From: Holophagaceae bacterium UBA706
GTDB lineage: Bacteria > Acidobacteriota > Holophagae > Holophagales > Holophagaceae
Reading direction: 5' to 3'
Assembly (NCBI GenBank): GCA_002298155.1
Contig: DBME01000036.1
Span: 3,072-8,581 of the forward strand
DNA: 5,510 nucleotides
Position 1 is the first letter of the stretch; every line of letters begins with the position of its first letter. Both the position numbers and the translations under genes were made by a program. The notes under the pieces were generated by a model. The model was not told the DNA's origin. It worked only from the letters and a program-made list of their open reading frames with translations, and made no database searches. Of the stretch, positions 1 through 5,072 are shown piece by piece.

Positions 1-1
1 G

Positions 2-298
2 AGGTTCGTCTTCACGCCGGGGTACGGCACGGGCAGCACGGGGAGCCTGTCGGTCTTCACGGTGGGGTCCGGCGGCGCCAGCCTCACCGCGGGCCCCACC
101 GTCGCGGGCATCGCCAATGGGTCCACGGCCATGACGGTGGATCCCTCGGGCCGCTATGTGTACGTGGTGAACACCGCCGCCGGCAAGGTGAGCACCTACG
201 CCATCGACGGCACCACCGGGGCCCTGACGCTCACGGGCTCCCCGGCGGCCACGGGGCAGAACCCGGGGCCGCTGGTGGTCACGGGGGTGATCCAGTAG
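2..298 (+). CDS. YVTN/lactonase-type beta-propeller protein, C-terminal fragment
   Basis: This is the 3' end of a gene that begins before the window; the frame is open from base 2 and ends at a TAG, giving 98 residues. The translation has the typical repeat of seven-bladed YVTN/lactonase-family propellers: a G-rich loop, then DPSGRYVYVVN, a short turn, VSTYAID, then TTGALT, then a SPAATGQNPG turn. An earlier blade edge (RFVFTPGYGTGSTGSLSVF) precedes it, so about one and a half blades are visible. Family members are usually exported proteins of unknown substrate, and only a few are true 6-phosphogluconolactonases. No catalytic residues can be judged from this fragment, so I claim the fold rather than an enzyme activity. 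The stop codon lies two bases from the stop of the convergent cysteine-synthase-like gene. Confidence 0.85.
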   Translation, partial: RFVFTPGYGTGSTGSLSVFTVGSGGASLTAGPTVAGIANGSTAMTVDPSGRYVYVVNTAAGKVSTYAIDGTTGALTLTGSPAATGQNPGPLVVTGVIQ

Positions 299-300
299 AA

Positions 301-1395
301 CTAGCGCCCGCAGGGGCGGGTCGACCCGTCCGCCGCCACGTAGGCGCAGGAGGCCTCGTCGCAGCAGGTCATGCACACGCGCTTGCAGGCCTCGAAGCCC
401 GTGAGCTCCACGTCGCTGGACAGGAATCCGGGCAGGGCCGGTTCGTCGCGCATGAGGTCGGTACTGAGGTACTTCTTGTTGTCGTCCGAGAAGATCGTCA
501 CCACCACGGCGTCGGGGCCGAGCTCCTCGCGCACCTTGATGGCGCCCAGGAGGTTCGCGCCGCTGGAGATGCCCACGCCCAGGCCCAGCTGGGAGGCCAA
601 CATGCGCGCCATGATGATGGCGTCCCCGTCGTCCACCGCCACCACCTTGTCCACCTCGTCCAGCTTGACGATGGAGGGGATGAACTCGTCGGAGATGCCC
701 TGGATGCGGTGCTTGCCCACCTTGTGGCCCGTGGAGAGCGTGGGGGAGTTGCTGGGCTCGAGCGGGTGGACCTTCACGGAGGGGCGCATGCTCCGCAGGT
801 AGCGACCCACGCCCATGATGGTGCCGCCCGTGCCCACGCCGGCGATGAAGGCATCGGGGAGCAGGCCCTGGAACTGCAGCTGCCACCAGATCTCGGGCCC
901 GGTGGTTGCCTTGTGGGCGGCCACGTTGTCCTCGTTGGAGAACTGGCAGGGCAGGAAGCAATCAGGCGTGGCGGCCGCCAGTTCCTCGGAGAGGCGGATG
1001 CTCCCCAGGAAGCCCCCCTCCTCCTTGCTCACCAGGCGGATGGTGGCGCCCAGGCTGCGGATGAGGTCCTTGCGCTCCTGGCTCATCCAGTCCGGCATGA
1101 AGATCGTCACCGGGTGCCCCATGGCCCGCCCCAGGGCCGAGAAGGAGATGCCCGTGTTGCCGCTGGTGGCCTCGGCGATGGGCGCCCCCGGCTTGAGAAC
1201 ACCCCGCTCGTAGGCCCGGCGCAGCACGTGCAGGGCCATGCGGTCCTTGATGCTGCCGGTCATGTTGAGGTTCTCCGCCTTGGCGAAGACCCGGCCGGGA
1301 CGGCCCTTGTAGGTGTAGTGCACGGCCAGCAGGGGCGTGTTGCCCACCAGGTGGCCGAGGTCCTTGAGTCTGCGGGGGATGTCCAGGGTCGTCAC
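301..1395 (-). CDS. PLP-dependent cysteine synthase family protein with Cys-rich C-terminal tail
   Basis: This is a fold-type II PLP enzyme of the CysK/CysM/cystathionine beta-synthase group, which adds a sulfur nucleophile to O-acetylserine or a related activated serine in the cytosol. With the GTG start at 1395 it has 364 residues. The family opening LVGNTPLL is at 16-23. The PLP-binding lysine is K50 in NMTGSIKDR, the substrate loop TSGNTG is at 77-82, the phosphate-binding GTGGT is at 188-192, and ISSGAN is at 276-281. After the core, KKYLSTDL leads into a tail with six cysteines (337, 341, 344, 345, 350, 362), absent from E. coli CysK. The frame also opens from a GTG at 1503, but those 36 extra residues look non-coding and start beside a stem-loop. 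The GTG at 1395 has GAGG six bases upstream and puts the fold at the usual distance from the N-terminus. The exact substrate is not determined by sequence. Confidence 0.88.
   Translation of the reverse strand: MTTLDIPRRLKDLGHLVGNTPLLAVHYTYKGRPGRVFAKAENLNMTGSIKDRMALHVLRRAYERGVLKPGAPIAEATSGNTGISFSALGRAMGHPVTIFMPDWMSQERKDLIRSLGATIRLVSKEEGGFLGSIRLSEELAAATPDCFLPCQFSNEDNVAAHKATTGPEIWWQLQFQGLLPDAFIAGVGTGGTIMGVGRYLRSMRPSVKVHPLEPSNSPTLSTGHKVGKHRIQGISDEFIPSIVKLDEVDKVVAVDDGDAIIMARMLASQLGLGVGISSGANLLGAIKVREELGPDAVVVTIFSDDNKKYLSTDLMRDEPALPGFLSSDVELTGFEACKRVCMTCCDEASCAYVAADGSTRPCGR
305..321 (+). terminator. GC-rich stem-loop just past the beta-propeller stop
   Basis: CCCGC (307-311) and GCGGG (316-320) form a 5-bp stem with the loop AGGG, seven to eight bases after the TAG of the beta-propeller gene. 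No T-run follows, so this is not a classic intrinsic terminator. It also lies inside the 3' end of the opposite gene, so the pairing may reflect GC-rich coding sequence. A second perfect palindrome, CGGGTCGACCCG (317-328), overlaps it. Weak support only. Confidence 0.2.
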
Positions 1396-1470
1396 GGGGG
1401 GCCTCGCGGAAAGGGGTCGTCCGGCCTGAAAGGGGGCCGGGGTAATCAGGCTCCCAGGGGTGGGGGGGAA

Positions 1471-1500
1471 ATTGAATTGCACACAATTGGGAAAATTGAC
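1471..1500 (-). promoter_or_regulatory. AT-rich leader with AATTG-CACA-CAATT dyad upstream of the cysteine-synthase-like gene
   Basis: An abrupt AT-rich patch interrupts GC-rich sequence between higA and the CysK-like gene. It holds an inverted repeat, AATTG (1475-1479) and CAATT (1484-1488) separated by CACA, flanked by two further AATTG-like copies at 1471-1474 and 1495-1498. Read leftward, a weak TTCAAT hexamer (1476-1471) could be a -10 element, but I find no good -35 at 16-18 bp. I infer the promoter or operator for the gene starting at 1395 and name no regulator. Confidence 0.35.
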
Positions 1501-1506
1501 CACACA

Positions 1507-1541
1507 AGACCTGACGGGCCTGGAGGGCCCTCGGCAGGTCT
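1507..1541 (-). terminator. Stem-loop after higA, possible terminator or attenuator
   Basis: AGACCTG (1507-1513) pairs with CAGGTCT (1535-1541), and inside it GGGCC (1516-1520) pairs with GGCCC (1526-1530) around a 5-base loop, with a small asymmetric internal bulge. In the leftward transcript the hairpin is followed by TTGTGTGG and then TCAATTTT, a poor but U-containing tract. It lies about 35 bases past the higA stop and just before the AT-rich leader of the next gene, as expected for a terminator separating the two units. A competing pairing exists between GGCCTG (1517-1522) and CAGGCC (1542-1547) around the palindrome GAGGGCCCTC. Confidence 0.4.
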
Positions 1542-1575
1542 CAGGCCGTCCCTTTGGAGCGATGCCAGACCGATC

Positions 1576-1935
1576 TCACGCGCTCTGCTTGATCAGGCTT
1601 TCCACAGGGATTCCAAAGGAGGCATGAAGATTCCGAATCATGGCGAGCGTGAGAGGGCGCGTTCGATTCAAAACCTCATACACCCGGTTCAATCGCCCAA
1701 TGGCAGGTTCCAAATCCTTAGGGCTAAGCCCACGCTGCTCCATTACGAACTTGATGGCTTCAATGGGATCGGGCAGGTCCATGGGGAAGTGAGTTCGCTC
1801 GTAAGCTTCCACGAGGGTCACGAGCACATCCAGACGATCTCCTTCGGGCGAATCCGCCCTGGCGGTCATAAGGGTCTCGATCTCGCGCAGAGTTGCGCGA
1901 TAGTCGGCTTCGGAGTGAATCGGTTTGATGTCCAT
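1576..1935 (-). CDS. higA: HigA-family antitoxin, HTH transcriptional regulator
   Basis: This 119-residue protein is the antitoxin of a type II hig pair. HigA binds and masks the HigB ribonuclease and, with its DNA-binding domain, represses the operon. The N-terminal half (about 5-55) is a helical region of the HigA type, opening with the MDIKPIHSEADYRATLREIETLM segment. It is followed by the DPIEAIKFVMEQRGLSPKDL hinge and an XRE-like helix-turn-helix covering about 60-115, including IGRLNRVYEVLNRTRPLTLAMIRNL and FGIPVESLI. The ATG at 1935 is chosen because GGAG lies six bases upstream and the residues before it are unlike HigA. The higB stop is only 10 bases upstream, and the TAG itself runs into this ribosome binding site (TAGGGAG), which suggests translational coupling. 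Toxin-first order is normal for hig loci. Confidence 0.92.
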   Translation of the reverse strand: MDIKPIHSEADYRATLREIETLMTARADSPEGDRLDVLVTLVEAYERTHFPMDLPDPIEAIKFVMEQRGLSPKDLEPAIGRLNRVYEVLNRTRPLTLAMIRNLHASFGIPVESLIKQSA

Positions 1936-1945
1936 GGGTTTCTCC

Positions 1946-2239
1946 CTAGATGCTCTGGGCGTCGATCTGGTCGTACTGGCGATGGGAACCGATGAACCTG
2001 ATGTAGACCACGCGGTAGGGGTAGTTGATCCAGGCGACGAGCCTGTATTTGTTGCCTGCGATGTTAAAGACCACTCGCCCATCCTGGAGGATGCTGGCAC
2101 TGCCAAACTCGGCTTTCACTTCGGTAGGCGATTGCCAATCCGCGTGTTTGACCTCCTCGTGCCATGCCAGGAGCGGCTGCTTAGCGTCCGGGTGGCGTGC
2201 CCAGAACGTTTTCAAGGTGGAAAGGGCAATCAGCCTCAT
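1946..2239 (-). CDS. higB: HigB-family toxin, mRNA interferase
   Basis: This 97-residue toxin belongs to the HigB family of the RelE superfamily. Characterised members cleave mRNA, usually in association with the ribosome, and stop growth unless bound by HigA. The sequence shows family signatures: a start MRLIALSTLKTFWARHPDA, then PLLAWHEEVKHADW (22-35), the core strands FNIAGNKYRLV (58-68), INYPYRVVYIRFIG (71-84) and the end SHRQYDQIDA (85-94). Length is typical, with no frameshift or missing segment. An in-frame TTG at 2257 would add six residues lying inside the operator palindrome. I prefer the ATG at 2239, where family members usually begin. No Shine-Dalgarno sequence precedes it, and the predicted transcription start falls on or next to the ATG. 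The gene is followed by higA after 10 bases. Confidence 0.92.
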   Translation of the reverse strand: MRLIALSTLKTFWARHPDAKQPLLAWHEEVKHADWQSPTEVKAEFGSASILQDGRVVFNIAGNKYRLVAWINYPYRVVYIRFIGSHRQYDQIDAQSI

Positions 2240-2244
2240 GCGGA

Positions 2245-2273
2245 AATCTAGTCCCAATTTGGGACTAAGTCAA
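2245..2273 (-). promoter_or_regulatory. higBA promoter, TTGACT-17-TAGATT
   Basis: Read leftward, TTGACT (2273-2268, five of six matches to the sigma70 -35) is followed by exactly 17 bases and TAGATT (2250-2245, four of six to the -10). The expected start of transcription, six to seven bases past the -10, falls at 2239-2238, on the first bases of the higB ATG. The spacer is wholly occupied by most of the palindrome described separately. There is no other strong promoter-like pair between this gene and the stop of the protease gene at 2336. Confidence 0.65.
2249..2267. promoter_or_regulatory. Perfect 19-bp palindrome, likely HigA operator
   Basis: TAGTCCCAA (2249-2257) and TTGGGACTA (2259-2267) are perfect inverted repeats around a single T. 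The site fills the space between the -35 and -10 hexamers of the higBA promoter and overlaps the first two bases of the -10, so a bound protein would block RNA polymerase. HTH antitoxins of this family bind palindromes in their own promoters, so HigA alone or HigBA is the natural ligand. The binding itself is inferred. Confidence 0.72.
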
Positions 2274-2284
2274 TGGATTCCATT
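2272..2284. repeat. Second short palindrome upstream of higBA -35
   Basis: AATGGA and TCCATT are perfect 6-bp arms around a central T. The site overlaps the upstream end of the -35 hexamer and is separated from the main operator by four bases. Its sequence differs from the main palindrome, so it is either a site for another regulator or a chance dyad. No function is assigned. Confidence 0.35.
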
Positions 2285-2335
2285 CGGGCCTTCGACCGCA
2301 TTCGAGGTCGCTGGGGAAGATCGGCGCAGGGATGC

Positions 2336-3640
2336 TCAGGATCGCAACTTCAACGTAAGCACCTCCAACCCCTCCAAACGTGAGGTGCTCAAATCAAACC
2401 GTTCAAGGGTGGTCTGCCCCAGAAGGGAGGCGCACTTATCGAGCACCACGACCTGGACATCCGTCAGGCTGTAGGGGCCGAGCCGGAGGTGAGGCAGCAC
2501 GAACTGCATCCCGGTGGCCGTGCGCCCATCGGCAGTTCGCATGTCCACCCGCTTGGCATTCCCAGGGATGGTGAACCCCAGCAATTCCAATACCTGCTTA
2601 GACATTGTCGTGTGGGTCGCTCCCGTATCGATCAAGAAGGGGATGGATTCCCCCTTCTGTCCCAGGGCGACGGAATAGTAGTGCCCACCGAGCTTGGTGG
2701 ATTTCAGGCCGACCGGGGAGATTTCCGAAGGCGGCGGCAAGGTGGCCGCGATGGCCATGCGCTTGCCCTGGAAGTAGGGCTGTTCGCCTCGGCTTTCGAG
2801 CTGCTCGTCGAAGCTCGCCAGCAGGGAGAGGGCTTCATAGGAGCGGTCCTGCTTCACCAGGATCCTGGCCAGGTCCCCCCGCACGTCCACCAGGGAAGGC
2901 ACCAGGGCCAGCGCGCGGTAGTTCCAGACGATCGCCTCGTCCGAGCGGCCGAGAGCATCGAGGCTCCGGGCATGGTAGGCGAAGAGATCGTAGGTCCCTT
3001 CCCCCTCGCGGGTGAGGGCGTCATAGATGGCGATGGCCTCGCGGTGCTTGTTGGCCGAGGTCAGCACGAAGGCCAGGTTGGCGCGGAGCTTGATATCACC
3101 GGGCTGCTGGCTTACCAGCCTGCGATAGCACCGTTCCGCGCGGGAATAGTCGCCTGATCGCATGCTCTGGATGGCCTCATCGCGGAGATCCGCGGCGTCC
3201 TGCCCCCCCGCGAAGGCAAAGAGCCCTTTGGGCAAGGGGCTTTCCTTGCCGCCATACATCGTCATCGCCACCATCATGCTGATGACGGAAAGGGCGGCCG
3301 CGATGGGGAGGGCCAGGATCGTGATGCACCAGGCGGACCCGCGCACGGATTCCCCCTCACGATCCGGGTCGCCGGCGGTCCTCAGGCCCCTGGCCAGGGA
3401 AACACCCGCGGCAATCCCCAACCCGAGGGCCACGGACGAAAGGAGCACGGAGAGCACCGGCACCCGGAAGAGACCGACGAGCCCCACGCACCCCAGCGCG
3501 CCCAGCCCAAGGTAACGCGCCCAACGGCTGCCGGCGGATTCCAGGGGTTCGATGTTCCCCAGGCACCCCTCGGAGGGCGGCATCACGTGAAGGGGCTCGT
3601 TTGTCGGGGGTTCAAGGGGCGAAAGCGGCTCCTTGGTCAT
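2336..3640 (-). CDS. Membrane protein with TPR repeats and C-terminal retropepsin-like aspartic protease domain
   Basis: The protein has 434 residues in three parts. Residues 1-40 are a Pro/Glu-rich tail, then three hydrophobic stretches follow at about 42-58, 60-83 and 103-128. Arginines at 39, 42, 84, 87, 94 and 100 suggest, by the positive-inside rule, that everything after 128 is outside the cytoplasm. Residues 149-285 form about four TPR units, for example SMRSGDYSRAERCYRRLVSQQP and ARSLDALGRSDEAIVWNYRAL. Residues 310-434 resemble clan AA single-domain aspartic proteases: FLIDTGATHTTMS with catalytic D338, a flap-like segment RTADGRTATG (368-377), and the closing SLLGQTTLERFDLS (405-418). 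One DTG motif means the active enzyme would need to dimerise. The ATG at 3640 has GGAG six bases upstream. Substrate and role are unknown. The TPR array might present substrates or partners to the protease. Confidence 0.82.
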   Translation of the reverse strand: MTKEPLSPLEPPTNEPLHVMPPSEGCLGNIEPLESAGSRWARYLGLGALGCVGLVGLFRVPVLSVLLSSVALGLGIAAGVSLARGLRTAGDPDREGESVRGSAWCITILALPIAAALSVISMMVAMTMYGGKESPLPKGLFAFAGGQDAADLRDEAIQSMRSGDYSRAERCYRRLVSQQPGDIKLRANLAFVLTSANKHREAIAIYDALTREGEGTYDLFAYHARSLDALGRSDEAIVWNYRALALVPSLVDVRGDLARILVKQDRSYEALSLLASFDEQLESRGEQPYFQGKRMAIAATLPPPSEISPVGLKSTKLGGHYYSVALGQKGESIPFLIDTGATHTTMSKQVLELLGFTIPGNAKRVDMRTADGRTATGMQFVLPHLRLGPYSLTDVQVVVLDKCASLLGQTTLERFDLSTSRLEGLEVLTLKLRS

Positions 3641-3672
3641 GGGGTGCTCCGTTCGAGGCGCCCAGAAGAGCG

Positions 3673-3693
3673 CATCTGGCCTTGATCCAGATG
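3673..3693. repeat. Perfect 7-bp inverted repeat in the leader of the TPR-protease gene
   Basis: CATCTGG (3673-3679) and CCAGATG (3687-3693) pair perfectly around a 7-base loop, about 33 bases upstream of the TPR-protease start and within the 173-bp gap after the lipoprotein gene. No T-run follows in either direction, so it is not a standard terminator. It could be an operator or an mRNA leader hairpin. I see no convincing promoter hexamers or small gene in the rest of this gap. Confidence 0.4.
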
Positions 3694-3813
3694 TCCGGGT
3701 GCGGGCGAGGTGAAAACCATCCTACCGGAGGTTGGACCGATCCGGCATGCGGGGGTTGATTCGGGAGGCCAGACGGGGGGCATTTTTCGGTGTCCCTCGA
3801 CAACAGGCCCTCC

Positions 3814-4293
3814 TCAATCCGCCATCCCCGTGATCTGCACATTGCAGACCTTCCACTCCCCGCCCACCCGCACGTAGGTGTCGATGTAGCGGTAGTGCGA
3901 CCCGAAGGGCTTCCCCTGGTAGCTCCCCGTCATGCGGGTCCGGCCGCAAAGCAGGGCGCAGTCGCCGTAGATCCGGATATCGAAATCCTCCACCGAATAG
4001 GGGTTGATGACGAGATCGGGGGAGACGATGTCCTTGAGGAACGCCGCCCGGTCCGCGATCTCCCCGGTCTTGCCGATGTGGCGGAAGTCCGCGCTCATGT
4101 TGGCGGCGATGGCCTTGAGATCCTTGCGGATGATCGCCTGGTCCCAGGCGTCGGCCTGACGCTTCAGGGAAGCGGCCAGGGAGGCGTCCGGCGCGGCCGG
4201 GTTCGTCGAGGAACAACCGAGCGACAGCGAGGGTGCGAGCACCACCGCCGCGGCGAGGGAAAGGAAGAGAGCCGATCGGGGAACCCTGTTCAT
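3814..4293 (-). CDS. NTF2-fold (SnoaL/DUF4440-like) putative lipoprotein
   Basis: This 159-residue protein has an N-terminal export signal: MNRVPRSALF, a hydrophobic core LSLAAAVVLAPSLSL, then G26-C27 and a Ser/Pro/Ala linker. Cys27 is a candidate lipidated residue, although the preceding S-L-G is a looser lipobox than L-A-G. Residues 38-157 fit the DUF4440/SnoaL-like NTF2 cone fold: an N-terminal helix ending near DAWDQAIIRKDLKAIAANMSADF, then strands with GRTRMTGSYQGKPFGSHYRYIDTYVRVGGEWKVCNVQIT. Such proteins bind or process small ligands, but the family is too diverse to name one. The ATG at 4293 has GGAG five bases upstream. The frame stays open far upstream, opposite the DUF1697 gene, but that extension is not protein-like for this family. 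Four cysteines lie in or around the domain (27, 112, 116, 150). Confidence 0.82.
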   Translation of the reverse strand: MNRVPRSALFLSLAAAVVLAPSLSLGCSSTNPAAPDASLAASLKRQADAWDQAIIRKDLKAIAANMSADFRHIGKTGEIADRAAFLKDIVSPDLVINPYSVEDFDIRIYGDCALLCGRTRMTGSYQGKPFGSHYRYIDTYVRVGGEWKVCNVQITGMAD

Positions 4294-4392
4294 GGTCACT
4301 CCGGAAGCGATGGGAAGCAGGTGGGGACACGAACATTCTAGTCTTTTTCGGCGCCCATCCCGGGTCCACAATGGCGGAACTTCGGTGACGCC
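4294..4392. promoter_or_regulatory. Divergent intergenic region
   Basis: These 99 bases separate the divergent lipoprotein and DUF1697 starts and must hold promoters for both. Leftward, TAGAAT (4340-4335) matches five of six -10 positions and would start transcription near 4328, but no clear -35 lies 17 bp upstream. The small AT-rich core 4331-4349 is the only melting-prone stretch. No good rightward hexamer pair is visible. Confidence 0.35.
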
Positions 4393-4989
4393 ATGCCTTC
4401 CAGAACCGCCCCTGCCCCCGCCCCCTCCCCCCGTTCCGCCTCCGGCGGCGCCCGGTTCCTCGCGCTCCTGCGCGGCATCAACGTGGGCGGCAAGCACCTG
4501 CTGCCCATGAAGGACCTGGCGGCGCTCTTCGTGGAGGCGGGCTGCATGGACGTGGCCACCTTCATCCAGTCGGGGAACGTGGTCTTCACGGCCCCGCCGG
4601 CCCTGGCCGAGGGCCTGGGGGCGCGCATGGCCGAGGCCATCCTCCAGCGCCACGGCATCCAGGCCCCCGTGATCCTGCGCGGCGCCGGCGACCTCCGGCG
4701 GGTCCTCCGGGAGAACCCCTTCCTGGCGGACGGATCCGACGTGGAAACCCTCCATGTGCTTTTCCTGGCTGACGCCCCGGATCCCGCCCGGGCCGCCGCC
4801 CTGGATCCGCCCCTGGGACCCGGCGAGGGCTTCGCCCTGCGGGGCCGGGAGGTCTACCTGCGCCTGCCCGATGGCGTGGCCCGCACCAAGCTCACGAACG
4901 CCTGGTTCGACGGCCGCCTGAAAACCGTCACCACCGGCAGAAACTGGCGGACGGTGAACAAGCTCGCTGAGTTGCTGCGGATGCCTTGA
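4393..4989 (+). CDS. DUF1697 family protein
   Basis: The protein has 198 residues and matches the conserved DUF1697 outline from end to end. RFLALLRGINVGGKHLLPMKDLAALF is at 21-46, VATFIQSGNVVF at 54-65, an NPFL-containing central segment follows, and LTNAWFDGRLKTVTTGRNWRTVNKLAELL closes it at 167-195. The family is widespread and cytosolic, and I know of no established function. Members normally begin two or three residues before the ALLRGIN block, so the first 20 residues here (Ala/Pro/Ser-rich) are an unusual extension. No other ATG, GTG or TTG lies in frame between them and the domain, so the ATG at 4393 is forced. The ribosome binding site is weak (only GGTG about six bases upstream). 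The gene ends 83 bases before the polymerase gene, in the same direction. Confidence 0.88.
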   Translation: MPSRTAPAPAPSPRSASGGARFLALLRGINVGGKHLLPMKDLAALFVEAGCMDVATFIQSGNVVFTAPPALAEGLGARMAEAILQRHGIQAPVILRGAGDLRRVLRENPFLADGSDVETLHVLFLADAPDPARAAALDPPLGPGEGFALRGREVYLRLPDGVARTKLTNAWFDGRLKTVTTGRNWRTVNKLAELLRMP

Positions 4990-5072
4990 TTTCCGCAAAC
5001 TCGCGCCAAGGAAAAACTTGCCGCTTTCTTTTCGCTTTTTTTGCGCCATATTTAAGCGCTCGGAGGTCGAGC
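4990..5072 (+). promoter_or_regulatory. AT-rich leader and strong ribosome binding site of the ImuB-like gene
   Basis: This gap includes a pyrimidine-rich T-heavy stretch (5025-5042) and TATTTA (5049-5054), which could be a -10 with the poor -35 TTTCTT (5025-5030) 18 bases upstream. GGAGG at 5062-5066 is the strongest Shine-Dalgarno in the window, six bases before the GTG. I searched by eye for a CTGT-N8-ACAG LexA box or a similar long dyad and found none. The CAAG-GAAAAA-CTTG hairpin (5007-5020) is too weak to call a terminator for the DUF1697 gene. Confidence 0.35.

Noticed and set aside
709..1995. Long plus-strand open frame opposite the cysteine-synthase-like gene and part of higA
   Set aside because: It is Gly/Ala/His/Arg-rich with no recognisable domain and runs antisense through two well-supported genes; long open antisense frames are expected in high-GC coding DNA.
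2293..2310. Hairpin CGACC-N8-GGTCG after the TPR-protease stop as a terminator
   Set aside because: Only a 5-bp stem with an 8-base loop and no U-tract on the relevant strand.
2489..3157. Plus-strand open frames opposite the TPR-protease gene
   Set aside because: No domain, biased composition, and antisense to a gene with clear TPR and DTG motifs.
3790..4341. Plus-strand open frame opposite the NTF2-fold lipoprotein gene
   Set aside because: The translation is low-complexity with no family resemblance, and the opposite strand has a complete protein with signal peptide and ribosome binding site.
5007..5020. CAAG-GAAAAA-CTTG hairpin followed by T-rich sequence as an intrinsic terminator after DUF1697
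   Set aside because: The stem has only four pairs and little GC, and the outward bases do not pair; the T-rich stretch is interrupted and more likely belongs to the next gene's leader.
4294..5049. N-terminal extension of the lipoprotein frame running antisense through the whole DUF1697 gene
   Set aside because: The extension is low-complexity and antisense to a conserved gene; the ATG at 4293 has a good ribosome binding site and is followed directly by a signal peptide.
4990..5072. LexA (SOS) box upstream of the ImuB-like gene
   Set aside because: No CTGT-N8-ACAG or other convincing dyad can be read there. A lineage-specific LexA motif cannot be excluded by eye.
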